From Rhynchopus sp. YZ270_cl-10 (Eukaryota > Euglenozoa > Diplonemea > Diplonemida > Diplonemidae), in NCBI GenBank assembly GCA_964035575.1, contig OZ037872.1:1240001-1304000 (forward strand): a DNA stretch of 64,000 bases. Reading direction: 5' to 3'. Shown one piece after another: positions 1 through 12,955 of this stretch (the stretch's first letter is position 1; each line of letters opens with the position of its first letter). A model generated the notes under the pieces. The model was given only the letters and a program-made list of their open reading frames with translations, made no database searches and had not been told where the DNA came from. The position numbers and the translations under genes are program-made.

Positions 1-2041
<2,041 letters not shown>

Positions 2042-2763
2042 GGGAAAAAGTTGCTGTGTCAAGTGGCTGGATGAGGGGATGCAAAAAGTCCGTAGAAGTA
2101 CGCAAAAAGTACGCAAGAAGTGCGAATCACCCCCCCCTTCAGCTACACCATGTGTGTGTTTTTTTTCTCTTTTTTCGCGCCTTCTGTTGGCCACAGGGTG
2201 CATGTGTGAGGTTTGATTCATCTTGCATATTTCTTTTTCAGTGTCTGCGTCTAGGATGAAATAATAGAGTGAGAGAATGTGTCAGGTCTTTAATTGATCT
2301 CTCCCCCAGAGTGCAAAAAAAAGATGTGCAAATTAGCGCAAAACACTGGGTTACTCAATTTGGTTTTCCCCCCATTTTTTAATAGAGATAGATTGTACGT
2401 TGGTAGTTTTTTTATCCCTCGTTTTCTTTTGATAAGTTTTTGGCCGGAATTATAGTTGCCTTGCACCTGCGCAAGCTTTACTTTCCACCATTTTATCGTA
2501 CCCCGCCTCATCCCACCCAATTCATTTTTTGTTAAAACCCTTCTTAGAAAGTAGCTAAAAATGGCTCCCCCCCTCTTCCCATTCGTTGTTATTTGATACT
2601 CACAACTTTTGATTAGGGTAGCACAATTAACATTATTGTTTAGTGTCATGCGTGCGAACAGATTTTCAGGGAGCGGTGTGACACTAAACACGATTTTTTA
2701 ATTGTGCTACCCTTAATGTGACGAGGTTGAGGTTTCATCGCATAAACTTTTCTTTTCTCGGAT
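2042..2763. other. Gene-free spacer
   Basis: Mixed T-rich and A-rich sequence after the Gln-rich gene. It has short ORFs only, none with coding character. No RNA gene or repeat with clear ends was seen. Confidence 0.6.
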
Positions 2764-3588
2764 GGTGTGGCTAAATCCAGTACAAAAACAGCACAAAAGA
2801 ATCACAAAAGAAGTACAAAAATTACACTTTATTTTGGGGGTGTTTTTCGCGAAAAATTATTTCCCTGTATAAACTTTTTGGGGGTCGGGGTCGGGGGGAA
2901 AATTTTTTTTGGCCTACAAAAAATTGGGGAATTTTTTTTTCTTCTTCGATTCTCGGGAGTCCGTGCGTGCTGTGATGGGGTCACTTTGCGCTGAGAAATG
3001 AGTATTTTCGACCTAAAATGCATGAATCAGTTTTTACAGGGCATTTTCAGGTTTAGTGTAAAATATGGTCAGTACTTGACCACTGAGGGTAAAGTGCAAA
3101 GTAAACGTGGGGGCAGTTTGCATATCTGCGAACTTTGCTGCCACCATTTTACGGACGGAGCTCGTAGAACCCAATGAGGAGTGAGAAAGAAGGATATGGC
3201 CAACGAAAAAAGTAGCGTACCGTGCGCCTGCGGCGCAAGATTGCAACCCACCCTTTCCCATGACATAGTTCAGCAGCACAATTGTGCAAGATGAAGCGCA
3301 ATTTTTGAAATGTTGCGCACCTGGTTTCGCCAGAAACTTTCGTTCTAGCAAAATACTAGGTAAAATTTACGGAACTGACGATAATTACCAACGACAGTGC
3401 CAATTTATGTCGACATTTTTCAGAAATGTTGCGTACCGTGGCTTCGCCAGGAACTTGGGTGCCATGACTTGGGGCGATGGAAAGTACGAATTGGTACCAA
3501 AAATAAAAAAAACCCCTTTTTTAGGGTATACAAAAAAAGTACAAAAGAAGTACAAAAATTACACTTTATTTTTGGAGTTAGCCACACC
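2764..3588. mobile_element. GGTGTGGCT-ended TIR element with ten-base internal repeats
   Basis: It begins GGTGTGGCTAA and ends with the reverse complement TTAGCCACACC. Just inside both ends lie A-rich arrays of a ten-base unit close to GTACAAAAGA, each followed by the same ATTACACTTTATTTT stretch. Target duplication is unclear: CGGA is present on both sides but offset by two bases. The middle (about 3205-3330 and 3420-3470) is related to sequence at about 41786-41900 inside another element. No intact ORF, so non-autonomous. The same ends and ten-base design recur in the smaller elements downstream of each protease gene. Confidence 0.65.
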
Positions 3589-3746
3589 ATCGGAAGCATT
3601 AAAAAAATACTGTCAAACGCGCTAAAATCCTCGCTCCAGGGGGGAAGCATGATGGCAACACCCAAAATATTCTTTCAAGATGTGCAGGCATATTCATATT
3701 CCAACTCTTTACTGCCATTCCACTCTACAGGGGTTGATCATACACA

Positions 3747-6140
3747 ATGAAACGGAACCATGTGTTCCGTGCCGTCTCCGGAGCGGCCTTTAAAAACTCT
3801 GGACAGGGGCAGGGCAAGCGCATTAACGACTCCTTCCCACAGGAGGGTCCGACTGGGAACAGCCAAAACCCGGACTGGGCGAATCAGTATAAACGTGGGC
3901 CGAGGAAAGTGATGAGGGTGCGTGCTCCGAAGCCGAGGGTGGTGACAGCGACTCAGGTGCTTGAGATGTCTGAGCATGAGCAGAGTGAGATGCTGCCATA
4001 TGAGTTCCCCGAGGACAACCAGCGGGTAGAGGCGGAGGAGATGCGCAGCACGACTGCCATCGTTTCTGCTGAGAAGACGGACACCGATCTTCTCATCGAA
4101 GAGCGTGCAGCGCATTTTGAATATCCCGAAGGCATCGACCTCGAGCAGGACCCACACCGCCCACAGCGCCGCCTCTACCGTTTATACCAAGACTTCGAGG
4201 TCGAGCACTTCCCCGCAGCGTCCCAAGCAGAGTACATCCCCGACAAGGTGTACCAAACCTACAAAGACCCACAGCTTGCGGAAGGGGAGCTGCAGGTCTG
4301 CATACCACAGACCACTTCGATGGACACATACAGCCGACGTAGGCCGGGGCGCAAAAGTCACAAATTCTTCAATGGAACAGATGGATGGCATATGTACGGA
4401 CAGATGCCAACCTTTTTCCAATCACCGTCGTCTTCCGCTGGGGCGGCTTATTGGGCAAATCATTGGCGTGACACTGACCTATGGAAGGATCCGTACCCGA
4501 CAACGTGGGATATGATGTTGGACGAACCGACCAACCCTTTGTTGAACGCACCGCACGGTGCGTGGGAGGCGCTGCCACTGGACACAGAGACGCTGCACCC
4601 CTCTGTTCTACGACGCAGTGAGGATATGGCACAAAAGACGACTGTCGTAGAGGACTTTGCGGGCAACCCCCACGAGCTGACGACCTCTGCTAACTCTGAG
4701 ACGGATCTGATGCCCACCGCAGTCGTGCCCACCCCGGGTAAGTGGCATAAGCAGTACGGTATGCCTATGCAGAAGCACGTCGGCCCTTTGGACCACATCA
4801 TACACGAAACGGTGTTGCCCGCAAAGCTGCACCGTGCAGTCAAGCACCTCAGCCTCAAACCCATTGAAGGCAACGGCGGGCAGGACGGCATGCGCATCCT
4901 CTGTGTCGGCGACTCGCTTACCCTCGGTGCCTGCTACGGAACAGATGACTACTTCAGCACGAAGGGCCCCTTCCAGCTCCTCAATGACGATGTCAAGACA
5001 CTCCACGAACACCCCTACGCAAAGCGTCTCCACGAGCTCACCAACGCCCAGGTCGACGTAGTCGCACGCTTCAGAGAGAAGACAACCGATATGCGCGACA
5101 TGATGTGGGAGGTCATCAACGCCGCGCACCAACACGGCACCAAATACGACCTCGTCATCATTTGGGGTGGCGCCTGGGATTTGTTTGACCCTGACACCTC
5201 TGGGGATGAGATCGCGCAGAATTTAATGAAGATGCACCATGTGTGCCATATGTATGGGTCCAAGACGGTTGCGGTGAACATTGCTTCCGTGGGGAAGAAG
5301 TCGTATGGGAAGCTGTTTGGGCCGCGTATCTTGGAGATTAACAATAAGCTGGATCAGTTCGCGAATGAGAGGCGTGCGAAGATGGCAGTGACAGATGTGT
5401 ATTCGTTGACACCGGGGAGGTCGTCCATGCTGCGTGTGGAGAGGAAGGCGGCGGATGGACACCTTGCAGCCCACCAGCGGGCACGTGTCGGCCCTGTGTA
5501 CCGTAGTGGTACAATCGAGTTCACACCGCTCGGCTACGACAGGGTCGCAGAGCTCATCTTCAAAACACTAAAACACAAAAACGGCTTCCTCCAAACAGCC
5601 CTCCCCAACCGCTTCTCAGGCACGCCCTGTGCAGAGCCGCACCCCTCGCAGTACCGCATGCTCGAGGACTTCAGCCGCATTCACAAAAAAAATGCATCGT
5701 GGAGAAAGACACACGCGTCGCCTGACATCTACGGATCGACTGCTGAACAAGCGGAGTATGTATTCTGCGTCTTTTCCCCCCCACCCTCAATACTTCGAAA
5801 TATAATAAGAGAAACATTTTGCACTTTCAACTTGAAGCAGTGTATGGAGTTTAACAAAACCCCCCTATAGGTCACCTTTCACCGAGGATCTGTCAGAAAT
5901 CGACTACATCAGTGAAGAGCAGCTGGCACGTCATCAGGTATTGCCATTTTCTTTTTTCCCCCACCCTCTGAACACCTTCCCGAACAGCTTGCACGAGCCA
6001 ACGAGATTCGTATAGGCGTTGCGACTGCAGGCCCGCAACAGCCTGGTAAGATCGTCCACGAATCTGACGTGGCGACCATGAACGTGCACAGAGCCAGCAA
6101 AAGCACCAGCCAGCCCTCTGCCCTCTTCGGGGGCATGTAA
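3747..6140 (+). CDS. SGNH/GDSL-hydrolase-fold protein with long unique N-terminus (3 exons)
   Basis: Exons 3747-5755, 5871-5937 and 5988-6140, with introns of 115 and 50 bases (GTATGT..TATAG and GTATTG..ACAG), give 742 residues. The splices keep frame and end in a TAA stop. Residues 1-380 are unique, acidic/aromatic rich, and unlike anything I know. Residues about 383-610 read as an SGNH domain: block I ILCVGDSLTLG with candidate nucleophile Ser390, then VIIWGGAWDLFD at about 470-481 where the family has GxND, and EFTPLGYDRVAELI near 591-604 where it has DxxHPxxxGY. The Asn of block III and the catalytic Asp/His of block V are not evident, so hydrolase activity is doubtful and a binding role is possible. 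No signal peptide is seen. The start is the first ATG after an in-frame stop and the N-terminus is basic. Confidence 0.75.
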
Positions 6141-6568
6141 CTGTAGCGACTCTGTACACGGCGTCTGTAGCCACATCCCACCCCCACCCACGCCACTACC
6201 TCTATTCCCTGCCCTCTCTGTTAATGCAAGCGCGGCAGAGCAAACTCTAGCATTTTTTTTCTCAAATCGAAAATCCGATTTTTTTCCTACTCTCACCCCC
6301 TTTCAAATAACCACATTTCTCTTTCAGATCCCCCCCTCTAACTTACACATTTTTTAAACCCCTACAAATTCACTTTTTTTTTTTGCTGAACTAATCAGAG
6401 CACCACCCTCAGGACTCATCTTACAAACCCCTCCCCTCCCTACCCCCCCTTTTTCGGGAGATAAAATAAAGCTGAATTAAAAAGGGGTGCACTGGGGAGT
6501 GCTATTTTTTTTTGTGCTGTTTTCTTTCTGGGCATCTGGATTATCGTCTGCACTAATCATTTGTCTCA
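6141..6568. other. Pyrimidine-rich intergenic region with poly(A) signal
   Basis: C/T-rich DNA between two + strand genes. An AATAAA hexamer at 6465-6470 is a candidate polyadenylation signal for the SGNH gene. The last 100 bases must include the promoter or 5' UTR of the leucine-rich-repeat gene; no TATA box was recognised. Confidence 0.5.
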
Positions 6569-8866
6569 ATGGAGAGTTTGTCTGAAGAAGACACCTACAA
6601 ATGGGAGTCGCGGTCAGCAGGGTTGTCTCTCAGGGTACCGTTGCATTTTGAGGTGAAAGACCGGCACGTGGAGGTGGGTGCTTCTTTGCCGTTGTGGGAG
6701 CCCCCTGCAGTAGTGTTCTTTGATAAATGGGGCGAGGCGGCAGCGAAGGAGACAGAGGAAGATGAGGTCAGCCATGTTCTTCCACGTACCGTCGCGATAT
6801 CGTCGCGGCCGAACCCAGAGGGGTTGACATTGAAACAGTTCTGTCGTGCGACGTTGCTTGAAATCCTTCAGCTTCGTGCTATCGCGGAGATTGATGGGGA
6901 GACCGACCTTCACCGGATATCTGTAGGTGAACAGTTGAATCAAGAGTGCAGCATCGATGGCCGCCCTGTGTTTGTTACGAGGTTTTCGTATGCGGTGGGG
7001 CAAGGGAAGGATTGGTCGGGCTACGTATTGATTGGATGTGTTTCGAAGATGGGGTCTCTGGTGTTGGTCTCCGTGAGATGCCGATCGCACGATGTTTACC
7101 CTACGTTGTATGAATATGCGGTGCAGTGTTTGTCACGTACCTTGTCAGGATTGGAGGCGAGTGTGGCGGATCCGAATTTTATACGTCATCCGCAGCGCGC
7201 CGCGTTGTCGAACAGTATTGCCGATAAAGGGGAGATTACGTACCGCAATGCGAACGTTGCGTTTGAGTTTTCGCTTCCCGCTTATCCATTGAGTCTGCAG
7301 ATTGGGAAGTCTATTTTGCAGAGCACCACGGCGCACCTCATATTTTCAATGCTGATAACGATCAGAATGACCCCTCCAGAGGTAGGAGGTGCGCCAGAGG
7401 AGAACGGCAGCGCCTACGAAACTTCGTCACAGCAACTGGTGGAGGCCTGTCTCGGGGTAGATATTGAAGATGTGACTAAAGCCAGACATGCTTCCATCCT
7501 AAGCACAGCAGAATACGGTGCACTCAAAATCCGCAGCACAATGAGCGAATTCACCAACACCAAGCCCAGCGGAACCCCACTCACAAACTTCATCGGCAAC
7601 CGCAGTGGGGTTTCCTACCTCTGGACGGGGTCTCTCTCGGGCGCAGTGTCTTCTCGGTTCTGCAAATGCATGAGTTGCGTGACACTCAACTCTAACAAAG
7701 GCGTGGCGGTGTCTTATTTTACCAAAACCGGGCAGGGGCTTTTTGACATGAATCTCCACCTTCTGCAGGATCTGTTAAAAGACATCTATTTTATCCCTGA
7801 AGGAGAAGCGGATGGGCCATTCAATGGGGACGATGTGATGTCGATTCGGTTGCAAAACGCAGAGGATTTTGCGACCTCTTTTGGAGGCGAAACTGCGATG
7901 AATGGGAACCCTGCGAAGAGTGTCGCAAGATACGTCTTTCTTGCAAAATCCTCTACCAACGGAGTTGTAGCGGCAAATGGTACACAATTTGTTCCAATTT
8001 GCGATCAACCTGATACAGACACATCTGATACTACACGACGCAAGAAAAAACGGAATAACGAGAAGGATGTTTCTGATGCAGATGACTTCATTGATGTAAG
8101 CGGGATTGCGCATCTGCGGATCGAAGAAAGACCACCATCCTCAGCCAGCGAAGACAATCCTGATAGCGTTAATGATGCTGCAGAATCGCCCAAAAATTTA
8201 TCCAAAGAACCCCACCTTTCTCCTAAGGCAGATGACGCGTCACCACAGTGTTCTCCTGCAGCTTCTGTACATAATGTATCTGAGGTTCTATCAGACACAC
8301 AACAGATGGATCCGGTTTCACCCACATCTGCTCCTCCGTTGTCCCCACAGAGTTTGAGCGGTGGTGCGGCAAATGGTGCAGTGTATGTAGGGGACGAAGG
8401 GGTATCGCTGAGAAGGGTGTATGCGCTGAATTGCTCAAAGCGTGGTGCAAAGCCGAATTCGCGTCTGCTCTCGGTGTTGCCAAGCGAAGCGGCGAGCTCG
8501 CCGTCGGAGGTCCTAGATCTGTCGTTGAACTACTTTGGGAAGTTTTTTGACACAGCGTTGTATCTCTTTAAGTTCTTCCCAAAGGTCGCGTTTTTGATCT
8601 TGGATGATATGAATTTAACGAATGCGGATGTCAAGCTCCTATCTGCTGCGTGTGAACAGCTTCCAGCCCTGTGTTCGCTCAGTCTAAAGAACAACGTAGA
8701 TGTGTCGCTTGCAAGCTCCAAGGCGCTGCTCTGTGCAATAAAAAACTGTCCGAATCTCGTAGAAATGCATCTAGAAGGTACGTCCTTGGGGAAGGATGTG
8801 ATTGGCCTTCTCGCAGTTGAAATGCAGTCGAAGATTGAGTTGTCCGAGAGTTTTGCGAAGAAGTAG
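6569..8866 (+). CDS. Leucine-rich-repeat protein with two upstream globular domains
   Basis: A single 765-residue frame. Residues about 1-220 and 225-460 look like two related alpha/beta domains, each with a 'gRPVF.trFsY......W.gyvligc' or equivalent strand pattern. The layout recalls the Mog1/PsbP-type fold, but I could not confirm it. Residues about 480-615 are low complexity (Ser/Pro/Asp rich, with a basic RRKKKRNNEK patch) and probably a linker. Residues about 645-755 hold three to four leucine-rich repeats of ribonuclease-inhibitor type, such as VLDLSLNYFG, ALCSLSLKNN and LVEMHLEGTSL. This suggests protein binding. No signal peptide or membrane segment. The start is the first ATG of the frame and no introns are needed. 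Confidence 0.75.
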   Translation: MESLSEEDTYKWESRSAGLSLRVPLHFEVKDRHVEVGASLPLWEPPAVVFFDKWGEAAAKETEEDEVSHVLPRTVAISSRPNPEGLTLKQFCRATLLEILQLRAIAEIDGETDLHRISVGEQLNQECSIDGRPVFVTRFSYAVGQGKDWSGYVLIGCVSKMGSLVLVSVRCRSHDVYPTLYEYAVQCLSRTLSGLEASVADPNFIRHPQRAALSNSIADKGEITYRNANVAFEFSLPAYPLSLQIGKSILQSTTAHLIFSMLITIRMTPPEVGGAPEENGSAYETSSQQLVEACLGVDIEDVTKARHASILSTAEYGALKIRSTMSEFTNTKPSGTPLTNFIGNRSGVSYLWTGSLSGAVSSRFCKCMSCVTLNSNKGVAVSYFTKTGQGLFDMNLHLLQDLLKDIYFIPEGEADGPFNGDDVMSIRLQNAEDFATSFGGETAMNGNPAKSVARYVFLAKSSTNGVVAANGTQFVPICDQPDTDTSDTTRRKKKRNNEKDVSDADDFIDVSGIAHLRIEERPPSSASEDNPDSVNDAAESPKNLSKEPHLSPKADDASPQCSPAASVHNVSEVLSDTQQMDPVSPTSAPPLSPQSLSGGAANGAVYVGDEGVSLRRVYALNCSKRGAKPNSRLLSVLPSEAASSPSEVLDLSLNYFGKFFDTALYLFKFFPKVAFLILDDMNLTNADVKLLSAACEQLPALCSLSLKNNVDVSLASSKALLCAIKNCPNLVEMHLEGTSLGKDVIGLLAVEMQSKIELSESFAKK

Positions 8867-10455
8867 GCATTGCTTCATAGATATGTGGTGTGGCTAAAGG
8901 GTGATTCGCACTTTTTTTGCACTGCTTCCCATTCAGACACCAATATGGTCTTTTTTTTTGTTTTTGTTTTTTTCAAGTGTTCTTCTGCTCTTTTTGGATT
9001 CGGTGAGAAAAAGTGTGGGTGTTATCCCGTGATAGTCTAAAATCAATAAAAAATAATTCTGAATTTCTGATCTTGAAGAGTCTAGTTTTCAACGTGTTTT
9101 TTTTTCGCACGATAGCCAGTGGAAAAGATTTGTGATTCATATTTTCAAGTTTGTTTAATAACCAACACAGTGTTCACACATTTGTTTTGGTTTGGATGGG
9201 GGGGGGTTAGGGGGGTCCACGTAGAAGGAATTCCTTAAGGATTTGCTGTCCCAAACCCATTTTTTTGAAATTTAGGTGAAGAAACCCACTAAAAAGGTCG
9301 TACCTGGCCGCAAATCGCCCTGGGGATCACGAAAATATCCCATTAAACCACCTGACAACCTCTACAGAGACTTTCCTGGTTAAAAAAAATCGGTTTTTTG
9401 TGAAAAATCTCCAAAAATGGCGTCATCAAATCGTCATCAACATGGGCCAAAATGCAACACTTACCAAAAAAATTCTCCAATCAGACAAAAATCCCTCTAA
9501 ACACCCGAAAAACACCCCAGTCCACATCCGGTGGGGTCCCAGGGTGGAAATATATAGTTTTTACAGCTTTTAGGGGTCCTGTGTGGGCCCCAGATGCATT
9601 TTGCAGTGGGTGTGTGTGCAAACGCTTAAAAGTACCCTTTTTTTAGTCACTTTTTTGACTTTTTTTGTACCTGAAAACCCCCAAAAAAGTGCCAAGGTAG
9701 TCGGAATGGTGTCCAAACACCCAGGAAAATGTCCCCCAGACCCCATGTAGGGTGAAAAATAGCATTTTGGGCACTTGGGAGGGTTTTATAGGCCATGCAA
9801 CACTTATGCAACACTTAAGCAACGGCTATGCAACGCCTAGCAGAAGACCACTTATTTACCAAAAAAAAATAATACCAATTCATTCAAAACACCAAAAAAC
9901 CACCTCGGTCCACCTCCAATGAGGTCCCGAGGTGGAAATGTGTGGATTTTGCAGCTTTTTGGGGTCCCTGGGGGGTTTTTGAGGGTGTTTTTGTGTCTGC
10001 AACGCTTAAAATAACGGTATTTCCCCCCTTCCTTTTGACGTATTTCGCACCCAAAATAAAAACCCTAAAAGGCGTATTCAGGCAGTCGCAGAAGTGTCTA
10101 AATCCCTCCGAACTGCCTGACAGACCTCCCGAGCTGTGGAAAATCGCACTTGCAACACTTACTGGGGCTTTTTGGTCCCTGAAAATGAGAACGTACCCTG
10201 TGCCTAAGTGCAGTAAAGCCTTCCTTGCCTCCTCCTATGACCAATGATTCGTGCGAATCCATTGTCGGTGTCCTTGACCAAGTTGCAAGCCACCACGGAA
10301 GGAGCCAGCACCCCGACAACACCGACCCACTGTCGCTGAAACCTAGACATCCTCTACAGTCTAGGTTGGGTTCCGTATCTCTCAAGGGAAGAACTTGCCG
10401 CAGGATACACCAAGCGCACCACAAAGGCAGGTCCATGCAAAGCGCCCAGAAGTAG
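8867..10455. repeat. Gene-free region of decayed repeats
   Basis: A lone GGTGTGGCTAA end occurs at about 8888. Two diverged direct repeats at about 9505-9650 and 9895-10010 share a 'CACCTCGGTCCACCTCC ... GGTGGAAAT' theme, related to the foldback element at 42771-43751. A cluster of ATGCAACAC-type short repeats lies at about 9795-9840. No coding region can be supported. Confidence 0.5.
9045..9050 (+). terminator. Candidate poly(A) signal
   Basis: AATAAA about 180 bases after the leucine-rich-repeat gene's stop, followed by an A/T-rich stretch. The nearest such hexamer downstream on this strand. Confidence 0.45.
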
Positions 10456-10599
10456 CAACTTGAAAAGTACAACACTAAAGTGCTTCATCTCTTCACAAAG
10501 ACAGAGTTGCAGGAATTTGCGGCAGATTGTGCACCCCTTGACGGCGAAGACACCGGTACGATGAATAAGGAGCCTCTGGTCGCTATGCTGTCTCAGTGA
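10456..10599 (+). pseudogene. SAP-like motif fragment
   Basis: A 47-residue open stretch ending at TGA contains LFTKTELQEFAADC followed by GTMNKEPLVAML. This is the helix-link-helix pattern of SAP DNA-binding motifs (leucine at the start of each helix, conserved Gly before the second). It has no start codon of its own. It may be the last exon or the remnant of a transposon-linked gene. A second SAP-like helix (DDLKEEAESLGL) lies 1.6 kb downstream in the neighbouring TIR element. Confidence 0.35.
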
Positions 10600-10836
10600 G
10601 CAGTACAGGGATTCTATAGGCATATTAGGGGGTATAATTCCATGGAAAAAAGCGGAAAAAGCGGAAAAAAACACCAAAAAAATCAGAAAAAAGTGCGAAA
10701 TAGTGCTCAAAAGTGTGTTTTTCGTGGTTTTGGGTGATTTTTTGGGGGTTTGGGGGTGTTTTGAGGTGTTTTTTCGGGTTTTTTGCGGGTTTTTACAAAA
10801 AAAAGTGGTTTGGGACAGCAAAAACGGCCGGACGGG

Positions 10837-11033
10837 CCCCCCTATGCATAGTGTGCAGACGAACACTTTTGGTTCGTCGACGAACATCGACGAACATCGA
10901 CGAACAGGTCCCTGCCACAAGGGCAACCCACGACGAACAACGACGAACATCGACGAACAAAAAATTTTTTCCCCCCCACGACGAACATCGACGAACATTT
11001 TGTTCGTCTGCACACTATGCCTATGGGGGGGGG
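10837..11033. mobile_element. Small TIR element filled with CGACGAACAT repeats
   Basis: The ends are inverted copies: TATGCATAGTGTGCAGACGA on the left and the complement of TAGGCATAGTGTGCAGACGA on the right, each next to a C or G run. The interior carries several ten-base CGACGAACAT units in two blocks. At about 200 bases it is a MITE-size, non-coding element. Confidence 0.6.
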
Positions 11034-12632
11034 TAGGGGCTATCAAATGCTGTATAATTTTGTCAACAAATGACATTTTTTCGATTTTTTTTTTAAAACG
11101 TGTTTCTAAGTGTTTTCGACCGGAAAATGTGGTACATACCCCCCAAAAAACTACCTGTGCCCCGTTTTTTCACCATTTTGTGCATCTGCGAAACTTTTTT
11201 TCGCATTTTTTGAAAAAATCTCAAAAACTGGGCACACCTAGGTACCTGAGTGTGCCCATATTCTAGGATAGATGATATGTCAACAAAGGCCCGTTGCTCT
11301 CCCTCAAACCCCCCAGTTCGCCACAAAATACCACACCGGGGTTGAATTCGATCAAAATATAGCTGCCACATTCAGTACTTAGACATTCCGAATCAACTAA
11401 TTTTATCCACCAAAAAGGCGCTTTTCTCCTACTAATAGGAGGCCCATGGGGGTGCCCAATGGGGGGCCCAAGTTTGTGCGCCAAATCGGCAACGAATATG
11501 GATGGAAACTGAGCCAAGCTGCAAACCTGACACCGCAGTATGATTTCCTCAGCGGGGAAGTTAAGAAGGGCACCTTATACGTTGTTGGCGGCAATGCTAT
11601 GAAGGTATTTTGCCCCAGCCTCTAAATCCGCACTTGTCGTCAGTGGTGTATCTGTGGTGGTACCTCTCCTCCATGAAATTATTGAAATACGATAAAAGCC
11701 AAGAAGGTGAGTTGTCGGCTTCTGAAGCACGTCTCCACTTCTCCACGTTAAAGAGTTGGCTAACTACATTGTCAAATTTATAAGCAACTCCAAACTCCCA
11801 CCGTGGTTCCCTGAATCCTACGTGTCCAGCATCATGCACACTGAAGCCAGCCCAAAAGACACAGTGTGCCAAGCTTATCAGGGAAGGGACAGCAGACATG
11901 ATTCCCGCCCTCGCACGATTTGTGGCTATAGACGAACAGCAGTTTGTGGAGAACAAACAGGCGTACGAGGTAGCGCCCCATCGAACGATTTTACGGAATC
12001 TTCGCATGCAACGTTTGCGCAACTCTCTGACCGTCTGCCAGGAGCTAGCCCTCTGCATACGTCCAAATTGCGCAGTACAAGAAAAACTCTGGTACCGCGC
12101 GCGCCTGAGGAATCCCCCTTGTACCAAGTGATGCAGTGGTCAAGAAGTTCCAAGGACCACAGCGCGCTCCAGCCTGCAGATCAGGTTTGGGGAGAGCTGC
12201 ACGCGGTGAGCTCGAAGGCAAGAATACGGACGAAGCTGAAGGACGTGTTAATGGATGACTTGAAGGAAGAAGCCGAATCATTAGGCTTAAGTTCCGATGG
12301 CTGCTGAGGGATGAGCTTGTCGAGGTCAGAATCGACAATAAAATGTGAACCCCCTTCGGTCCCTCACAGGAGGACTCTAAAGCGCAAATTGTCACAATCA
12401 AGCTCCGTATCTTCAAAAAAAGCACGTACTGAAGGGCACACATAGGTACCTAGGCCCAGAAAATCGAAAAAGTGAAAAAAAGGTCTCTAATCACCCCAAA
12501 ACCGGGTTTTTTGGGCTCATGCGTCATTTTTATGGGGCTGTGGGGTGGATTTCATCATCAGAAGACATATAAACACGTTTTTTATTTGAACTTGAAAAAA
12601 AGCCCAATGTTACCCCCATTTGATAGCCCCTA
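11034..12632. mobile_element. TAGGGGCTATCAAATG-ended TIR transposon (decayed)
   Basis: A perfect 16-base terminal inverted repeat, TAGGGGCTATCAAATG, at both ends. Immediately outside, ATGGGGGGGGG stands on both sides (11023-11033 and 12633-12643), compatible with a target-site duplication in a G tract. The TAGGG start fits the YARNG rule of hAT ends. Subterminal A/T-rich segments also match weakly between ends. The interior (about 11470-12440) has coding-like GC-rich remnants without a usable frame. It is placed against the right end of the CGACGAACAT element. Confidence 0.6.
11756..12307 (+). pseudogene. Gene remnant inside the TIR transposon
   Basis: A 183-residue open stretch beginning MANYIVKFISNSKLPPWFPE and ending with a charged helix (TKLKDVLMDDLKEEAESLGL) that resembles the first helix of a SAP motif. 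GC content and phrase-like segments in the neighbouring frames suggest a former transposon gene. A basic Ser-rich tail encoded at about 12370-12445 looks like a nuclear localisation segment. The domain that would identify the transposase family is not visible. Broken, no function assigned. Confidence 0.3.
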
Positions 12633-12955
12633 ATGGGGGGGGGTGGGAAGGGAAGGGAAGGGGTTCAATATACCCAGCAAGCTTTGCTCTAAGATATGTT
12701 AAAAAACGGAATGTGCTTGTTCAGAGTATTTCAGATGTAAACCATCGAAATGGATGTAGGACTGCATGGTTGGGGTCCACCCCCCCATTACAGCCGGATA
12801 TTGTACCAAAATACACTGTTCACGAGAGGGCTTTGTATTTCCAGTCAACTTTTCTTATCACTTTTCTGTGACCCCCTTATTGCCCATCTCGAATTCCCCT
12901 CAAAAAAATCCCCTTTTCAAACACATCAATTGCAGCAACAAGAACTTACTACAAA
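12633..12955. promoter_or_regulatory. 5' flank of secreted-protein gene, copy 1
   Basis: Unlike copies 2-4, this flank lacks the shared CCCACCCCACTACAGC segment. Just before the ATG it reads ACTTACTACAAAATGCAC, close to the ACTACCCACAAAATGCAC start context of the other copies. Confidence 0.4.

Noticed and set aside
8888-8900. Complete GGTGTGGCT element after the leucine-rich-repeat gene
   Set aside because: Only one end is present; no inverse TAGCCACACC was found within reach.
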